From positions 201,792 through 265,791 of the forward strand of contig WLWN01000001.1 in assembly GCA_012103575.1 (NCBI GenBank): a stretch of 64,000 bases of DNA, written 5' to 3'. This DNA is from Kiritimatiellia bacterium. Its GTDB lineage: Bacteria; Verrucomicrobiota; Kiritimatiellia; WLWN01. The notes beneath the pieces are model-generated. The model was given only the letters and a program-made list of their open reading frames with translations. It ran no database searches and was not told the origin of the DNA. The translations under genes and the position numbers were made by a program. Of the stretch, positions 27,512 through 36,805 are shown piece by piece. Positions within the stretch are counted from its first letter, which is position 1. Every line of letters starts with the position of its first letter.

Positions 27512-27829
27512 ATGGTCATGGCAAAACAACACATCGAACGATATATCCAATTGCGAAGGCAAATGACCGAACTCGAAACAGAGCTTGAAGAACTCAAGCC
27601 ACATGTTGTTGAGCATGTTCACCAAGTGGGTGACAAACTTGAGTTTGGCGATTACATCCTCCGTTCCCAAGTCACCAAAAGCTGGGCCTACACCAGCGAA
27701 GTCAACACCTTGCAAAAACAACTCACCGAAAGAAAGCGTGAAGAAGTCGCAGAAGGAAAAGCGCAGCTAAAAAAAGGAAGTCGTTTCGTCATCATGACCC
27801 CACTCAAAAAACCTCCTGGAGAACGGTAG
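27512..27829 (+). CDS. Small coiled-coil protein, phage-like; 3' end altered by IS30
   Basis: A 105-residue charged protein with a long helical, coiled-coil-prone N-terminus (RRQMTELETELEELKPHVVE), then FGDYILRSQVTKSWAY and a second helix. Comparable short proteins occur in phage and plasmid recombination regions, but I cannot assign a function. The stop TAG at 27827 lies inside the left end of IS30 copy B, so the original C-terminus was probably longer or different. Confidence 0.5.
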   Translation: MVMAKQHIERYIQLRRQMTELETELEELKPHVVEHVHQVGDKLEFGDYILRSQVTKSWAYTSEVNTLQKQLTERKREEVAEGKAQLKKGSRFVIMTPLKKPPGER

Positions 27830-28869
27830 AGTAACAATACAAGTGCAAAGGTCCGCAGCATAGTTCATTCTTTGGGTATCTGCCCCCCCCCAAAGGAGAA
27901 CATAGAATGCCACGAACCTACGAACATTTAAACCGTTATGAACGAGAAGTGATAGCCCAGATGCTAAAAGAAAAATATAGCTTATCTCAAATTGGCCGTC
28001 GCCTGGGCCGATCCCCCTCGACTATTTGGCGCGAATTTCGCCGTAATCGAGTCCGTGGCCGCTATTACCCAAGACCCGCAAATGGCCTGGCTCAAAGCCG
28101 ATTACAGCTAGCTCGAAAGCCTCAAAAAGTGATGGGAGCTAGCAAAGAACAAGTGGAGACTCTCCTGGCGAAGTATTGGTCTCCAGAACAGATTGAAGGT
28201 CGAGGAAAGCTAGAAGGTGACCCTCCCATCAGTCGAATGATGATCTACCGCTACTTGTACAGTCCAAGAGGGGCTGGCTACCGAAAATACCTGCGTGGCC
28301 CCGGAAAGAAAAAACGAGCGACTCGGAAAAGCCATTCACGTATACACAACCAAACGATGATTGACCAACGCCCCGAAGAGGCTGAAAGCCGCAAGGTGGC
28401 AGGCCATTGGGAAGGTGACACTATTCAGGGCCAAACGAGAAAAGAGGCCTGTGTAGTCACTCTAGCAGATCGAGCGACTCGATATCTTATCGCCGATCTT
28501 TTACCTCGATGCAATGCCGAATCGGTCAACCGTTCCGTACCTCAGTTCGCTGATTCAGGGCTCCCCTTTAAAACGGTGACTGTAGATAATGGCATGGAGT
28601 TTGCCAGCCATGCTAAACTACAGAAAAAAATAGCAACCCCCATTTTCTTTGCTGAAGGGAGAAACCCTTGGCAAAGAGGGAGCAACGAAAATACGAATGG
28701 TTTGCTTCGCCAGTTTTTCCCGAAGAAAACCGACTTTGCTGCCCACAGCTCCGCTCAGTTGAGCTGGGCTGTGGAGTTACTGAATAATAGACCGAGAAAA
28801 TGCTTAGAATATAGAACGCCCAAAGAAATGATGGACAGCTTCGGTTTTGCACTTGTAAGTTGAGTCTGC
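27826..28869 (+). mobile_element. IS30-family insertion sequence, copy B
   Basis: Matches 6445-7489 almost base for base, with the same imperfect end repeats (GTAGAGTAAC and GAGTCTGC). The left end overlaps the end of the coiled-coil gene. No clear target duplication. Confidence 0.85.
27907..28863 (+). CDS. IS30-family transposase, copy B
   Basis: An intact 318-residue protein, about 97 percent identical to copy A by eye. HTH YSLSQIGRRLGRSPSTIWRE; DDE residues in GHWEGDTIQG, TVDNGMEFASH and NPWQRGSNENTNGLL. Differences from copy A include Arg for Cys in VNRSVPQ and Pro for His in IATPIFF. The ribosome site AAAGGAGAA lies 9 bases upstream, after a poly-C run. Probably functional. Confidence 0.92.
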   Translation: MPRTYEHLNRYEREVIAQMLKEKYSLSQIGRRLGRSPSTIWREFRRNRVRGRYYPRPANGLAQSRLQLARKPQKVMGASKEQVETLLAKYWSPEQIEGRGKLEGDPPISRMMIYRYLYSPRGAGYRKYLRGPGKKKRATRKSHSRIHNQTMIDQRPEEAESRKVAGHWEGDTIQGQTRKEACVVTLADRATRYLIADLLPRCNAESVNRSVPQFADSGLPFKTVTVDNGMEFASHAKLQKKIATPIFFAEGRNPWQRGSNENTNGLLRQFFPKKTDFAAHSSAQLSWAVELLNNRPRKCLEYRTPKEMMDSFGFALVS

Positions 28870-29006
28870 AGGATGGAACTTTTTTGATCTATGCCTCACA
28901 ATAATTGGAGGTTTTGGTGATTCAAAAGTTCAATTCAAATACACCGTCTACGATGGATATCTGTCTTTATGCATACGAATTTTAAAGAAATTTACGTGGC
29001 ATATTC

Positions 29007-29375
29007 TTAGGCCATTTTAAACTGGAGAGAGGAAAGATCTTCTTCCGTAGCGCGGGATGATATGTTGAGAAACTCCACACCTACCACTCGGTCATTCTCA
29101 TCAAAGTCAAGAATGACGCCAGGTCGCACTTCTTCAGATTCTATGATTTTGTCCTCATCCAGCCGAAAGTATAGAGCGTCACTTTCTTTATCTACACTAA
29201 CCTGGATCCGTCAGTTAAACGTGGGATTTCTGTGCGAATGCTTTGGAGGCAAAAGGTTGCAAAAAAACGCAGGCGCACCCGCTGGGTGCGTCGAGGCTTT
29301 TTTGTAATTCCTTTTGGTCCAAATGGTTCGTGCAGAAAACCGCGTTTAACTGACGGATCCAGGATTAATCCTCAT
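29007..29375 (-). pseudogene. DUF2283-family protein, interrupted by MITE
   Basis: The start codon at 29375 (ATG AGG ATT) is followed directly by MITE copy 3. Beyond it the frame resumes as VDKESDALYFRLDEDKI, EEVRPGVILDFDENDRVVGVE and FLNISSRATEEDL to a stop at 29007. Removing 163 bp plus 5 bp gives a continuous protein of about 67 residues typical of DUF2283. DUF2283 proteins are usually encoded just after a DUF4258 protein as a toxin-antitoxin-like pair, as here. Confidence 0.78.
29201..29363 (+). repeat. 163-bp IS1380-like MITE, copy 3
   Basis: Complete copy. Flanks are ACTAA on the left and ATTAA on the right, an imperfect 5-bp duplication (4 of 5). Inserted after the third codon of the DUF2283 gene. 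Confidence 0.9.
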
Positions 29376-29581
29376 ATTTCCTTTCTCAGCCTTCTATCAA
29401 AGAAGACTGTCACTCGTCTATTTGGGTTTTCTGTTATATTGACGACTACGCGCAACCAGCGGTTACCACATTCAGAGACTTGCTTGATAAAATGACGTGT
29501 TCCATCTTCATGTTCTTCAGTTTTGTCTTGATCTTGCAATGCAGCATTAATCCATTCTAACGCAATGCCTCTTTCTATAAG
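29372..29581 (-). pseudogene. DUF4258-family fragment (toxin-like), 5'-truncated
   Basis: An open frame ending FFDRRLRKEI with a TGA that overlaps the DUF2283 ATG by 4 bases. Visible: ERGIALEWINAAL, RHFIKQVSECGNRWLRVVVN and NPNRRVTVFFDRR, matching the C-terminal two-thirds of DUF4258 proteins. The N-terminal T-x-H-A-x-x-R part is missing; a TGA lies immediately upstream at 29582. Confidence 0.65.
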
Positions 29582-30760
29582 TCAGTAAGTTTATTTTCTT
29601 CTTAGTCCCGGTAAAGAATCCGCGAACTTGTATCCCAGTTTAATCCCGTGAGAAATGTGTGAGAACGGGCGACAACCCCACCATGGCCTCTAAAATTAGA
29701 CCCCGAATCGGCTATAACCGGGTAAACAATACGATTAGTAAAATCGGCTGGCACGGTTATGTAAGTCCATCCAGATCGAACTAAGTCATCGGCCCATTCC
29801 CCAAAGTTAATAACGTCTTCTGTGGTTGTAATTCGGATTTGGGAAAGTTGAATAATGCCTCTTCCCGAGGTATTAAACAGGGCCTTATTAGCAGACGAAG
29901 GCGTTGAAGGAAGGGGGTCATTAGCTGACTCAATTAGGAATACGCCGCCAAGTACAAAAGAACCATAATCGCCCACATGGACTCTGCGGCTCTGTCGGTA
30001 GCTTGTAGCACCGGCCGTAGTAATTCTATTTGTCGTTATAAGAATGGTTACTGTGATGTTACCCGCTCCATTTTGGGCACCTTCTCCGTTTATGCTTAAT
30101 TTCTGAAACGCTTTGAGCTCTATCGGGACATTCAAGGTAAAGGTCAGATTAGAGGCCAACTTGACATCAATATGGCAATATTGAGCCAAGACATTTGTAA
30201 GCTGATTTCCCAAAACGGTATAGGTTTCGTCCGCTTACTCCGCTGTCGGAAGAGATAGGGATGTTTGATAAATAAATCTGTCCAGCGGCCACATTGTTGA
30301 CAATCTGGATAGAGGTAGAGGCCGAGCCTGGCAAGGTTTTTCCGGTATCGGTCGTATACGTTACCTTATACTCATAGGTTCCATTATCGACATTTCTGCT
30401 GATATTACTGGCCACAGCTACAGGCGCTGAAATGGGTCCCACAGCTAGATCTGTGTCGTTGACGACAGCAAAGGCACTGTCCAGCGGCGGTCCCACTGCG
30501 TAAGGCATAAGGAACCGCAGCTAGAGGTTGGCGCGGGGAAAGGGGAGAGCCATCAATGATAACCTCCAGCCAGGTTTTCAGGGTAACTGAGAGCATTCTC
30601 CAAATCCGTTGCGTTGGTCCCAAAATTAAAGCTATAGAGACCGTTACATTGTTTGAAACAGGATTCCCGGCGTTATCAATAAGGCGGCCTTGGTAATTGG
30701 GAACTTTGGCCCATGTTAGATAGAGGGGCCGCACAACAGAGAGCTATGATTATCAGGCTA

Positions 30761-31755
30761 GAGCATTTAACGATTGAAATGCCTCTTTAGAAGATCTATA
30801 CTCCATGACATGAGTATAGCAACAGCAGAAATCCGGCGGCGTGCGATAGATGCCTACAAAATGGGCAAAGGTTCCCAGGCCGATATCGCATCTTCTTATC
30901 GTGTAGATCTTAGAACGTTTCAGCCGTTGGCTCTCTCGTTTCAACGAAACCGGACAGACCGCTCCCCGACCGCGTGGGCATCGTCAGGCCCTCTACAGCG
31001 GAAAGCAGCTCAAGGCGTTGGCTCAACTGGTGGGCAAACATCCCGGCAACGCTTGAAGAACTCAAGAACATGAGCGGCGTGAAGGGGTCGATCATGGCCG
31101 TACAGCGGGCGTTGAATCGGTTGGGCTGCCGGTATAAAAGAAACGCTTTACGCCAGCGAGCAAGACCGGGCGGATGTAAATCTCTTGAGAAAGCAGTGGA
31201 TCCAAGAGGTGGCCAAACTTGATCCAAGTCGCCTTGTCTTTATTCATGAATCCGGGGCGAAAACGAATATGACTCGTCTGCGGGGCCGGGCGTTGGGCGG
31301 GAACAGGCTTTTTACCAAAACACTTCATGGACATTGGTGTACCACCACCTTGATTTCTTCGGTCCGCCTGGACGGAACAACAGCGGCCATGGAGGGGGAG
31401 GGGGCGACAGACACGGCTGTTTTTGGAGAATATATTCGCCGGGTTTTTCTCCCGACTCTTTCACCTGAAGACATTGTCATCATGGACAATCTTCGCGTCC
31501 ATCACAATCCCAAGGTCATTGAACTCATTGAGTCATGTGGGGCCCATGTAAGATTCCTTCCACCCTACAGCCCCGATTCCAACCCCATTGAAAAAATGTG
31601 AGGCAAGATAAAGAATCGGTTGGGCAGCCTTGCAGCCCGCAGTCAGCAGGAACTATCTGAAGCGATCACACAAGCGTTCGAAGAGGTTTCTCCCGACGAG
31701 GTAATCGGCTGGTTTTCTTCGTGCTACATCGCGACACCTCAGTTGTGAATCGCTC
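30761..31755 (+). mobile_element. IS630-family insertion sequence, copy C
   Basis: A 995-bp element between TA pairs at 30759-30760 and 31756-31757, opposite in orientation to copies A and B. It lies inside the signal-peptide codons of the surface protein gene. Confidence 0.88.
30810..31748 (+). pseudogene. IS630 transposase (frameshifted), copy C
   Basis: Start MSIATAEIRRRAIDAYK at 30810. It has the same out-of-frame junction near ALNRLG as copies A and B, an extra shift near 30920 (TFQ to PLALSF), and TGG to TGA at about 31600 after NPIEKM. The DDE half begins at 31185 (MRKQWIQEVAKLDPSRL). Confidence 0.8.
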
Positions 31756-31771
31756 TAAGTTTACTTTTCAT

Positions 31772-32125
31772 TTTTCCTTATTCCTTTGGGGTTTTTCTTT
31801 TTTATATAAGGTTTCGGTTATTTGAGCGGAGGCCGGCTGGACGATGATTCCGTGATAAGCAAACAGAGATTAGAGAAAATGAATAACAACGCATAAAGAA
31901 TGCCACTCCTTTGGTCAACTTTTTTGATTTAACTCAATACCCCTTAATCCATAGGGGCTTTATCCTATTAAGGGGAGACATAAGGGTTAAAAGAGAAGTA
32001 CAGAGCACAGAAAGAGCTATAAAAATAGTGCTCTATTAGTAGGTAGACAAATAATTTATGGGAAATAAGAAATCAGTTCTTGCCAATAATATGTACGCCT
32101 GATGAACTTTTTGGAGGAGCAGAAA
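31772..32125. other. AT-rich non-coding stretch
   Basis: No convincing gene. It includes the upstream region of the surface protein gene and, at about 31927-31975, a GATTTAACTCAATA block followed by CCCCT/AGGGG that recurs in altered form at about 32340-32390. The two blocks flank the small gene at 32126. Confidence 0.4.
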
Positions 32126-32326
32126 ATGAATGATGACCCAATTGTAACTGAAGTAAGAAAAAATAGAATGGCTATACTCGAATCATACAACTGGGATTTT
32201 GAAGAAATGTCTCGAGATGTAATGAAAAGGCAATGGGAAAGTGGTCGAAAGGTTGTAAGCCGCGGAAAAAAAGTGCCCAAACCAGGCGTTGCACCTAATG
32301 CTTATCCACTTCGCGAACAAGCCTAG
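32126..32326 (+). CDS. Small hypothetical protein (antitoxin-like)
   Basis: A 66-residue protein from the ATG at 32126, chosen because TTGGAGGAG lies 7 bases upstream. It reads MNDDPIVTEVRKNRMAILES, then WDFEEMSRDVMKRQ and SGRKVVSRGKK. Short proteins with the pattern D-P-I-V-x-E-V-R ... S-G-R-x-V-V-S are common near toxin-antitoxin loci in several phyla, but no function is established. Flanked by related direct-repeat blocks. Confidence 0.55.
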   Translation: MNDDPIVTEVRKNRMAILESYNWDFEEMSRDVMKRQWESGRKVVSRGKKVPKPGVAPNAYPLREQA

Positions 32327-32553
32327 GTGAACTTGGTTGTTGATTTAACTCAATAGTCCTAGTTCACCCATAAGGGCTTTACCCTGTCCAGCGAAGACGT
32401 GGCTAAAAAAGGACGCTATCACTTCTGCGGAAATGATGGTCGCCCTGGTGATAGCAAGCCACCACAATTCTATACAGGTTGGCAACGGATATGGAGTGCG
32501 TGCGGTCTGCCACCGCTTTCTTTTCTATCGGCTTGCCAATAGATTGAATCAGA

Positions 32554-34199
32554 CCTGAATCCGTCAGATAAAATCTGACGATTTTTCATTACCTGTTGGG
32601 CTAAAGCGGGGAGCATACCCGTATTCAAACAAACAACCCCACCCCAACAGGTGTGTATATGAAACAATATAAAATAAAGACTGGCAAGAGCGAACTCAAC
32701 AGCACAAGCGGAAATCATCTTTGCGGCCTGCTGCTTGAGGATCATGCTTAACGGGTTTTTCCCTCCAATTTTTAACCACGCCGCTCCGATGCGATCTCTG
32801 ATCGGGAGATCCTCCTTACCCAGATCGGCTTACTTTGCAACGGTCGAACCGATTTCAATGATATCGACCTGTACCGGGGTGATGAGATTTTTATGAATGC
32901 CTTTGGACTTAAAAAGGGTAGCCTCTGAGCCGGTGTTCCGACGTCGTTTCGACGACCTGCCCCCAGCCAGAACCCATGTGGGGCTACGCAAACTCAACAC
33001 CGAACTTCTTTCCTCGGGCCCCTTTGGCTAGGTAGATGTCGAAGGGCTCGATCTTGTTCCCGTCGATATCGATGTGAGCCCTTTGGATCACTCAGGCTCT
33101 TCGAAAGAAGGCGTTTCCTACACCTAGAAGGGCCATGATGGTTACGCCCCGATATTTGCCTATGTGGGCACTCAAGGCCACATGCTTGAGTGTGAACTTC
33201 GACCCGGTAAACAACATTGTCAGTCGGGAACGACCGCGTTTATTGCCCGCAGCGTTGAAACGCTCCAAACCCTGGGCCTGGGTGGAAAATGTTTGCTTCG
33301 GCTTGATAGTGGCAACGCTGCGGCCGATAACTTCGACGCTTTTGGGGATCATTATTTTATCGTAAAGCGAAATCCTCGCCGCGAATGTCCTGAACAAATG
33401 CTGGCCCTTGCACGCCGAGTTGGAGACAAACAAGACAGTCGTGAAGGCAAGAACGTTTACACAGGCTTTTTCGATCATTTCCATCCCGGTGGTGACCAAA
33501 ACCGCCCTTGTGTCCCGGTGGCCTTCGAAGTGATTGAACGCACCATCGATATCGATGGTCAGAAACTTCTGGTTCCTAAACTTGAGGTGAACACCTGGTG
33601 GACGAACCTCTCTTGTCGTGCCAAGACGGTGCTAGATCTCTATCATGGACATGGCCCCAGCGAGCAGTACCACAGTGAACTCAAAAGCGATCTTGATGTT
33701 GAGCGATTGCCTTCGGGGAGACTCTGTGCCAATAAGATTATTCTGTTATGCGCCATGGTGGCCTTCAACCTATTGCGCGGTCTTGGCCAAGAGGTCATCA
33801 AACGGGCTGGGCTTGCCCCGCAGAAAATCAACATCCCGCGCTGGCGAATCAAAACGGTTCTCAAAAATATCGTTTATTGCGCGGTTCGATTGGTCCGCCA
33901 CGCCGGACGAATTGAACTTCACTTTGGCAAGCGTTGTCGCTGGTCTGAAGTGATACAAGATATTCCCCATTCCTTCGCATAGCCCTCCGTGCACCTTTAA
34001 CAATACTCTAAGGCGACTGCCCAAAGAGGCCTACGCCCCAAAATGGCCAAATCAGAGTGAATCTGACCTGTACGCTCAAAAAATTCATCAGGGTGATACT
34101 TGCCGGTCCCAATCCGCCCAAAAGCGAGCATCTCAAGGAAAAAGTTTTCAACTTTTGAGCCCCAAAACGCCTTCCGAAGCGATAGCTGATGGATTCAGG
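32554..34199 (+). mobile_element. IS1380-family insertion sequence, copy A
   Basis: 1646 bp with inverted ends CCTGAATCCGTCAG and CCTGAATCCATCAG. Nearly identical to 37606-39263 in the opposite orientation. No 5-bp duplication here (TCAGA and TATAC). It splits the sigma-like regulator gene. Its ends match those of the 163-bp MITE at 13 of 14 positions. Confidence 0.88.
32659..33982 (+). pseudogene. IS1380 transposase, broken, copy A
   Basis: Starts MKQYKIKTGKSELNSTSGNH at 32659, then a stop after LLEDHA, a frameshift near 32915, and TAG codons at about 33030 (FG-stop-VDVEGL) and 33125 (SYT-stop-KGHDGY). The remaining open frame from 33164 (272 residues) holds most of the DDE domain: LLRLDSGNAAADNF, VKRNPRRE, HGHGPSEQYHSELKSDL and NLLRGLGQEV. 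Copy B carries the same two TAG codons. Confidence 0.82.
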
Positions 34200-35267
34200 T
34201 ATACATTCCTTTTTCTACCCGAATACAATCCGGATCGTTGTTAAGCGCCTTGAGCACAAACCCTGACCCTTTTCTGCTCGTGGGCGTTAGCTTCTTGTTA
34301 GCGGCTTGAGTAATAGTTTGATAATGAGCGGGAAGTGGCAATTCTTGCATTACTTCTCGAATAAAAAGGCCCCTACTTTGATCCGGCATAAAATATCTCT
34401 GATCTATCATAGATGCTACTTGCGGGTGATGATTTAGCAGGGTTTCGGTTGTATGTTTAAGGTGTAAAGGGTTTTCTAGCCCAGGTATATCGGGCAGGCT
34501 TGCAATAATATCTAACAGTGGTACTGTATGGGTTAGACTTTTTAAATAGTTTAATATCTGTTTTTCGAGGGTGTAAAGGGTCTCTATAGAAAGTACGCTG
34601 AAAGAATTGCGATAAAAAGCGATGCTCTTAGGATTATAATCAGCCAACAAAAGCAGAATCGAACAGGGGTTGTACGAGCCCAGAATAGGATGGTTTTTTA
34701 GCGTTGCTAAATCTGAGCAAGAGGCCAATGTTCCTAAGGAGTAAAGGTAGTCTCTAAAAAACTCATAAAACGGATCGAGACAAACTTTTGCTAACTTGCT
34801 TTGTAATTTTTTCTTTGCTGTGACCTCAATTTGGCGTATTCGTTCCCGAGTACGATTGGCTTCGTTCCCTATTTTCACAAGTGTATAATAATTGCTGGAG
34901 GCTTTTAGATCTTGTCGGAAAAACCCATAGCGTGTAGACAATACGTTACATTCATTTTTGTCCCAAAAGAGTTGTAAAACGTTTTCAATGTTTTCAAACG
35001 TTTTCTTCCTTGAAAAAATACAGTCACACAAATCAAAGTACGCATGGATTTCGTTCAAAGACGTTTTTCCCATTCCACGTAGGTTGAAAAGGGTTTCATC
35101 AGATTGTTTGCGCAATGCTCCCACAGAAGAAAACCCTGCGGCTACCGTACTATTCACGATTCTAGCTGAGAGTCCTGAATCTTTAATAGACCAGCTATTC
35201 ATCTTTTCTTTATTCATTTGTTTAGGAGATAAAGTCACCACAGGTTCCCCGCAAAGAATCATCATAG

Positions 35268-35350
35268 CCTAGTCTATTCTTAACCGCCTTGCCCCCCCCC
35301 TTTTCCATTCAGATGCAGTCTTATATTTTATATTTAAAGGGATAGCTCCA
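35268..35350 (-). pseudogene. RAYT-like remnant
   Basis: The minus strand reads roughly GQGG-LRIDY and aligns by eye over about 80 bases with the better preserved RAYT fragment at 36015-36100 (ARRLRIDYEDALY). Too short for more. Confidence 0.3.
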
Positions 35351-35407
35351 ATCCCTCATGTTAGATCCCAGCCTTGGACCCTTTTCCCTTCCCTCTCACC
35401 TTCGGTG

Positions 35408-35647
35408 TTAGGATGGAGGTTGTAAGTGTAAGTGGGCTTCAATCGTATCGGCGGATAAATCAGCTCCGAAATCCCACTCAACAAAATAGTCACCATTCAT
35501 AATTTTCACAAAGGCATCTTTTTCTTTCAACTCAGCAAATGCTTCAAACTCCCGATAAGGGCGTACATCAAAAATTCCTGTACGTCCATCATCAGCAATG
35601 ACTTGAAGGGTGTAGTCTGACTTTGGAATAACTTCTACGATTCTCAT
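35408..35647 (-). CDS. DUF2442-family protein
   Basis: A 79-residue protein, MRIVEVIPKSDYTLQVIADD, with FDVRPYREFEAFAELKEKDA and WDFGADLSADTIEAHL, the standard DUF2442 pattern. DUF2442 genes usually follow a DUF4160 gene, and the pair is considered toxin-antitoxin-like. Here the start overlaps the DUF4160 stop by 4 bases. This member is intact although its partner is frameshifted, as would be expected if the partner is the toxin; which member is toxic is not established. Confidence 0.78.
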   Translation of the reverse strand: MRIVEVIPKSDYTLQVIADDGRTGIFDVRPYREFEAFAELKEKDAFVKIMNGDYFVEWDFGADLSADTIEAHLHLQPPS

Positions 35648-35918
35648 TGGTCTAGTCCTTTGATTTTGAAAAGAGGTCTACCGTTCACTGCAAGCTTCCA
35701 ATCCGCAAGCAAATCATCTTTGTGGATTTCAATCCATGCAACGATTAATTTCTGTTTCTTGGGGTTCATTATGCCAGCAAGAAATTCTCTATTAGAAATA
35801 GAGTAAACGGCGGTTTCACTTTTGATGTTCCGGATGAATATGAGGCAATTTGTGTTTCTCAATGTCTCTAAAAAAACATGCGTATCAGAATTCCATAAAA
35901 CATTGAAATGGTCAGCAT
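35644..35918 (-). pseudogene. DUF4160-family protein, frameshifted
   Basis: From the ATG at 35918 the frames combine as MLTILMFYGILIRMFF, RDIEKHKLPHIHPEHQK and SETAVYSISNREFLAGIMNP to LFKIKGLDQ, a complete DUF4160 protein. Two one-base shifts break it, one in a 7-T run near 35870 and one in an A-run near 35828. Both are homopolymer changes. It is translationally coupled to DUF2442. Confidence 0.7.
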
Positions 35919-36014
35919 TTCAGTTCTCCTTTGCCCATTGGCTCACTTCTTCCGAAATAGAATACTCAACCATTGTTGAAAATCTACCTTGTTTCTAAAA
36001 AAAGAAGGACACGA

Positions 36015-36346
36015 CACGGCGATCGAGCCCGGGATTCATCATACGATATAACGCATCTTCATAGTCTATTCTTAAACGTCTTGCCATACCCCACTTCTAC
36101 TCTCGCAGCTGACTCAGATACAAGCTTATATTTTATGGCCCTAATCCTTTCATAAACCATTCTGATTGCTTCGGCAACCTGAGCGAGCGTCTTGGGCATT
36201 GCGTTCACTCTTGCCTAAACCGGGTGGTTTACCTTTTTAAAAACATTCCGAAACCGTCCATCTAAGAGAATGTCTTCACGACAGTTTCCTCGACACAGGA
36301 TGTGGTAATAGGCTCCGGAATATTCAATTCTTGGTTTTCGCGACAT
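36015..36346 (-). pseudogene. REP-associated tyrosine transposase (RAYT) remnants
   Basis: From 36346 the minus strand reads MSRKPRIEYSGAYYHILCRG then NCREDILLDGRFRNVFKKV before a stop, the N-terminus of a Y1/REP-associated transposase. Farther along, MPKTLAQVAEAIRMVYERI, and finally MARRLRIDYEDALYRMMNPG, the start of a second such protein. The HuH motif is not complete in either. No palindromic REP array is seen beside it. Confidence 0.6.
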
Positions 36347-36407
36347 CTCTTTTCTAGATTAATGCAATCAGATAGGAAAAAGAGAGTTTTTTTAACCGTT
36401 TAACACA

Positions 36408-36664
36408 ATGACCCCTAAGCCTCCTACACCTGACCTCTACAGCCCCTACTTCCCTATTTCCCCTATTTCTGCAGAGATTCGTCATGGAACGCCTGTTTTT
36501 TCAGGCACTCTTGTCCCTGTACAGAATCTAATCGAGTGTCTTGAGGCAGGGGGGGGGACTCCATTGATTTATTTCTGTATGATTTTCCTACGGTCTCTCG
36601 TGACTAAGTTATTGCCGTTCTTGAAGCAACCAAGCAAGATATGCTCGCTTTGGCCACATTATGA
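36408..36664 (+). pseudogene. DUF433-family antitoxin-like protein, broken
   Basis: Reads ISAEIRHGTPVFSGTLVPVQ and NLIECLEAGGG, then loses frame in a 9-G run near 36548. The other frame continues DSIDLFLYDFPTVSRD, a TAA where relatives have Gln, and VIAVLEATKQDMLALATL. This is DUF433, the usual partner of DUF5615. The stop overlaps the DUF5615 ATG by 4 bases. Confidence 0.68.
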
Positions 36665-36720
36665 AGATGATTTTAGACAATCAGATTTCTCCGTTTTCTC
36701 CCTTCTGTTTAACGGCCGGA
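36661..36720 (+). pseudogene. DUF5615 (PIN-like) 5' fragment
   Basis: MKMILDNQISPFSPF is the opening of a DUF5615 PIN-like protein (M-K-I-x-L-D). After 15 codons it runs into a MITE-end-like sequence at 36707, and the remainder is gone. Confidence 0.5.
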
Positions 36721-36726
36721 TTTAAG
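36707..36726. repeat. Degenerate MITE-like end
   Basis: GTTTAACGGCCGGATTTAAG, similar to the terminal repeat of the 163-bp element and to the orphan ends at 10225 and 14881. It truncates the DUF5615 fragment. Confidence 0.4.
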
Positions 36727-36805
36727 ATAATATCTTGCAACCTCTATCTCTAGCGGCTATTGTTGATTCTACATCATAAAAAAATAGCATGAAAGGATGT
36801 TACAA

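Larger units (their letters stand above)
29602..31771 (-). pseudogene. Secreted surface protein, frameshifted and IS630-interrupted
   Basis: Removing IS630 copy C (30761-31755) and one TA creates an ATG at 31769-31771 with an AAGGA ribosome site and the signal peptide MKSKLSLIIIALCCAAPLS. Downstream frames give VPNYQGRLIDNAGNPVSNNV, LSPRQPLAAVPYALRSGTA, SASTSIQIVNNVAAGQIYLS and the 203-residue tail to SSRILYRD. The first two motifs are typical of bacterial surface and tail-fibre-like proteins that open with V-P-N-Y-Q-G-R-L. At least three frameshifts separate the parts. Its envelope location is inferred from the signal peptide. Confidence 0.7.
32470..35265 (-). pseudogene. Alpha-CTD / sigma-region-4-like regulator, split by IS1380
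   Basis: The main part (34195-35265, 356 residues) has an RNA-polymerase-alpha-CTD-like helix-hairpin region (SARIVNSTVAAGFSSVGALR, then LFNLRGMGKTSLNEIHAYF). Next comes a sigma-70 region-4-like segment (GNEANRTRERIRQIEVTAKK), then a long helical part and a winged-helix-like end (ITQAANKKLTPTSRKGSGFV). It runs to EKGMY, where IS1380 copy A (32554-34199) supplies the stop. On the far side, the same strand continues SDSIYWQADRKESGG to a stop at 32470, the likely original C-terminus. No target duplication is visible. Confidence 0.65.
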
